Shown: piece after piece, positions 60,700 through 64,000 of the stretch
Numbering within the stretch: position 1 is the first letter of the stretch
How the letters are laid out: each line of letters opens with the position of its first letter
NCBI GenBank assembly: GCA_014155875.1
Contig: JACEFZ010021689.1
Coordinates: forward strand, 216,001-280,000
Length of the DNA: 64,000 nucleotides
Direction: 5' to 3'
From: Cepaea nemoralis
Taxonomy: Eukaryota; Mollusca; Gastropoda; Stylommatophora; Helicidae
The notes under the pieces: generated by a model
Databases searched by the model: none
Told to the model about the DNA's origin: nothing
Seen by the model: the letters and a program-made list of their open reading frames with translations, nothing else
Program-made: the position numbers and the translations under genes

Positions 60700-61670
60700 A
60701 ACACAGTTTTTACAACTATATACTATATTTAAAAAAAAAAGCATACGCTAATAGTGTACTTACATACATGTTATCTTTTCAGCTGCGGTATTTTAAAAAT
60801 AGGCGATTATAGTATACTTAAATAAATATTATCTTTACAACTTTGGTATTTTAAAAACAGATACTGAAAGTGTACTTAAACTTTGTCTTTACAACTGTGG
60901 TATCTGTAAAATACAAGGTCATAATATACTTAAATACATTTCATCTTCACAAATGTGACATCTTTAAAACAGACCGTCTTAATATGATTATGCTTAAATA
61001 AATATTATCTTTACAACTGCTATATTGTTAAATCAGACTCTATTAATATATTTTTTTTTTTTTAAAATTCGCATATCCTTAACAGGACATCGCTGTCAAC
61101 AGCAGCATCTTTCAGCTGTCTGTTGATCTCTTGGCAAGATTACGCTCAGTAGTTTGCCATTGCTTTCTGAGCGGCCGGCTCAGTATCCCGCAAGTCACGA
61201 GCGGGGGTCGAACCGCCTCAGCTCTCGCCCCGCTACGAGACTCTGCGTGATAAACGGGATTACAGAGAAAGTGTTGTAACCCCACAGCCAGAGAGACCGG
61301 CCTATTAATATACGTTAATAAAAATGATCTTTACTACTGTCGCATAAAAAAAAAAAACAGACCCTAATAGTACACTTAAATTTTTTTTTTTTTTACAACT
61401 GTACTATTTCAAAGACAGACCTTAATAGTATACTTTAAAAATAATAAATTATCTTTACAACTATCATATGATTAAAACAAGCCTTTATTGTAAAATTCAA
61501 AAAAAAAGATTATCTTAACATCTGTCATATTTTATTTGTGAAAAACAAGCAAACATATCCTAATAGTATTCCAAAAACAACATTATCATTACAAATGTCG
61601 TATTTTGTAACAGGCCTTAATCATATACTTAAATCAAAATTATCTTTACAACTATCGTAATTTAAACTGT
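60700..61670. repeat. AT-rich ~60-bp degenerate tandem repeat, split by a SINE
   Basis: Recurrent order: TAATAGTxTACTTAAATAAA, TATTATCTTTACAACTGT, then GGTATTTTAAAAACAGACC. About 14 units, each differing, interrupted at 61051-61301. Confidence 0.75.
61051..61301 (-). mobile_element. SINE family S1 with 11-bp target duplication
   Basis: CTATTAATATA at 61040-61050 and 61302-61312. Minus strand: starts GGCCGGTCTCTCTGGCTGTG, box B GGTTCGACCCC near 61208, tail of A on that strand. Best-bounded S1 copy. Confidence 0.85.
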
Positions 61671-62174
61671 TCAGCTACTGGTCTCAAACTTGAAATAATT
61701 TTCCCAGCCACATTTCAGGTCGATGTTTTCCAGACCCCGCTGAGACAACTACAGGAAACATCCATCTGATTTTTCGCGATTCCGAATTGGAAACTATACA
61801 TTTGATGTTTGCCCTGAGCAGAGAACCACTAGATCTTTTTCTTTGGCCACGTTCTCTTCAAGTCGTCAGATTGTGTACACATGCCTCCCCTTTTGAGTTG
61901 ACAAACTTGCATGTTTGCCGGCGTGTGTACATTGCGTACTCATGTCTAGAACAGGTTTTTGGTTAACGTTGACAAAAATGCTGGAGCTTGTCTTAATATT
62001 TGTTTAATCTGCCGCTTATATTGAGATCAATATGGGATTGGGCAGACGAAAAATGGTCAGTTGGCGTGTAGTATATTTTTGTTCACAAAACTAGGGGAAG
62101 AATGGCGGAAAATATTTAGTTGAATGAATAGATGTTTGATGTTGACGAGGTGATAATTAAGTGTTTGTGCATGA

Positions 62175-62300
62175 TGATCAGGGAGCCACGGCAGCGGTTT
62201 ATTGGTTAACACGCTCGCCTGTCTGCATGGTGGCCATGCGGTACAATCCCTAGAGACAGCGATGTGTCCTCCAGTGATATGGGCTCCCAGGTCCGTGGTA
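62175..62300 (+). repeat. Possible tRNA-like SINE head
   Basis: TTATTGGTTAACACGCTCGC and GGTACAATCCC about 40 bp later look like decayed box A and box B. 61670-62170 has nothing else recognisable. Confidence 0.35.
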
Positions 62301-62312
62301 AAAGTAGGAGTA

Positions 62313-62360
62313 GTAGTAGTGGTGGTGGCGATGGTTGCAACGGCGGTGGTGGTGATAGTC

Positions 62361-62401
<41 letters not shown>

Positions 62402-62432
62402 TGTAGTAGTAGTAGTAGTAGTAGTAGTAGTT

Positions 62433-62467
<35 letters not shown>

Positions 62468-62516
62468 TGTAGTAGTAGTAGTAGTAGTTGTAGTAGTAGT
62501 AGTAGTAGTAGTAGTT

Positions 62517-62577
<61 letters not shown>

Positions 62578-62609
62578 CGATGGTTGCAACTGCGGTGGTG
62601 GTGATAGTC

Positions 62610-62656
<47 letters not shown>

Positions 62657-62705
62657 TGTAGTAGTAGTAGTAGTAGTTGTAGTAGTAGTAGTAGTAGTAG
62701 TAGTT

Positions 62706-62765
<60 letters not shown>

Positions 62766-62768
62766 TAA
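62313..62768. repeat. (GTA)n repeat with higher-order duplication
   Basis: GTA units with TTG interruptions. The block GGTGGCGATGGTTGCAAC occurs at about 62323 and 62574, so a ~250-bp module is present twice. Confidence 0.95.
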
Positions 62769-62789
62769 GAATAATAAGAAAAAGAGGAA

Positions 62790-62908
62790 GAAGAAGAAGG
62801 ATAAGAAAAGAAGAAGGAGAAGAAGAAGAAGAAGAAGAAGAAGATGAAGAAGAAGAAGAAGATGAAGAAGAAGAAGAAGAAGAAGAAGAAGAAGAAGAAG
62901 AAGAAGAA

Positions 62909-62940
<32 letters not shown>

Positions 62941-62965
62941 AGAGGAAGAAGAAGAAAAACACGAC
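62790..62965. repeat. (GAA)n repeat
   Basis: Long AAG/GAA tract with GAT and AGG interruptions, directly after the GTA repeat. Confidence 0.95.
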
Positions 62966-63149
62966 GACGATGAAGAGGATCATTTACACAATACGCCACA
63001 TTGTGTGAAAAGAAGCCATTTTTTCCTATTATAAGAAATCAAAATTGAGAACATAGATGAAATATTGCTCGTCCCTCCAATATGTTTCACCTTGTTATGA
63101 AACATGATATTACACAGGACAACCAAGTCATGGCATCGCGTCAGTATGC

Positions 63150-64000
63150 GTCTGAAACCTACGGACATGTAATATATTTTTGTGGTCTACGGATATGTAA
63201 TATATTTGGTGGTCTACAGACATGAAATATATTTTGGTAATCTAGGGACATGTAATATATTTTGGTAATCTAGGGACATGTAATATATTTTGGTAATCTA
63301 CGGACATGTAATATATTTTGGTAATCTAGGGACATGTAATATATTTTGGTAATCGTCGGACATGTAATATATTTTGGTAATCTAGGGACATGTAATATAT
63401 TTTGGTAATCTAGGGACATGTAATATATTTTGGTAATCTACGGACATGTAATATATTTTGGTAATCGTCGGACATGTAATATATTTTCGTAGTCTACGGA
63501 CATGTAATATATTTTGGTGGTCTACGGACATGTAATATATTTTGGTAATCTAGGGACATGTAATATATTTTGGTAATCTACGGACATGTAATATATTTTG
63601 GTGGTCTACGGACATGTAATATATTTTGGTGGTCTACGGACATGCTATATATTTTTGTAATCTACGGACATGTAATATATTTCGGCGGTCTACGGACATG
63701 CAATATATTTTGGTGGTCTACGGACATGCAATATATTTTGGTAATCTACTGACATGTAATATATTTCGATTGTCTACGATATGTAATATATTTTGGTGGT
63801 CTACGGACATGCAATATATTTTGGTGGTCTACGGACATGTAATATATTTCGATTGTCTACGATATGTAATATATTTTGGTGGTCTACGGACATGTAATAT
63901 ATTTTGGTAATCTACTGACATGTAATATATTTCGATTGTCTACGATATGTAATATATTTTGGTGGTCTACGGACATGTAATATATTTCGATTGTCTACGA
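63150..64000. repeat. 28-bp minisatellite reaching the window end
   Basis: About 30 units of GGACATGTAATATATTTTGG plus TAATCTAC. Variants: GGTGGTCTAC, GTCGTC and a shorter CGATTGTCTACGATATG form that alternates with the GGTGG form in the last 250 bases. The array continues beyond the window. Confidence 0.95.

Noticed and set aside
62057..63034. Long open frames of 190-308 codons on both strands
   Set aside because: They are homopolymer translations (Thr, Val, Ser, Tyr, Leu, Glu runs) of GTA and GAA microsatellites.
63150..64000. CRISPR-like regular repeats
   Set aside because: Units are contiguous without unique spacers, variants drift gradually, and the genome is eukaryotic. The same applies to the 46-, 82- and 28-bp arrays.
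1..64000. tRNA genes suggested by box A/box B pairs
   Set aside because: All such pairs found sit in multi-copy SINEs with decayed boxes and no cloverleaf fold that I could draw.

Overview
This is intron-rich, repeat-laden animal DNA. There is no operon structure, exons have GT-AG borders, and LINE, SINE, MITE and minisatellite sequence fills most of the space. The style of the LINE 3' ends and of the tRNA-derived SINEs suggests a lophotrochozoan, probably a mollusc. That assignment is inference; the sequence contains no species marker.

One host gene is recognisable. Sixteen plus-strand exons between 4803 and 33401 encode the last 949 residues of the trifunctional purine-synthesis protein GART. 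The N-terminal GARS part lies upstream of the window. Exons 1-5 encode an AIRS (PurM-like) domain, exon 6 a linker, exons 7-11 a second AIRS domain, exon 12 a linker plus the start of GART, and exons 13-16 the GART formyltransferase with its stop codon. The two AIRS halves have the same intron phases and nearly the same exon lengths, so they arose by tandem duplication. Neither half keeps every AIRS signature; the signatures are divided between them, which suggests a fused pseudo-heterodimer. All reading phases agree across the 16 exons.

Several introns hold tandem arrays built from splice-site-like units. A 30-bp array ends exactly on the acceptor of exon 9, a 27-bp array of donor-like units starts on the donor of exon 6, and a 26-bp array lies just upstream of exon 10. 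Other introns hold an 82-bp array, a 20-bp array, a 17-bp array inside a dead RNase H domain, a 684-bp piggyBac-type MITE with TTAA duplications, and many LINE/SINE fragments.

Downstream of the gene (33.4-64 kb) no host gene was recognised. The main items are: a hAT-related transposase fragment (37.8 kb); a LINE 3' half with an open 405-codon reverse transcriptase frame (38.7-40.0 kb); a 5.5-kb satellite of 46-bp units (40.35-45.85 kb); a 28-bp array in two blocks (46.4-47.2 kb); a 114-bp perfect-hairpin MITE with an 8-bp duplication (47.9 kb); a fold-back SINE (49.1 kb); and a complete, young LTR retroelement of 7.87 kb (50017-57885). That element has 2.54-kb LTRs, a 5-bp target duplication, a candidate primer-binding site and polypurine tract, and one 570-codon frame without recognisable pol. 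It sits inside an older antisense LINE. The last 6 kb holds mariner, LINE and SINE fragments, a ~60-bp degenerate array, long trinucleotide repeats and a 28-bp array that runs off the window end.
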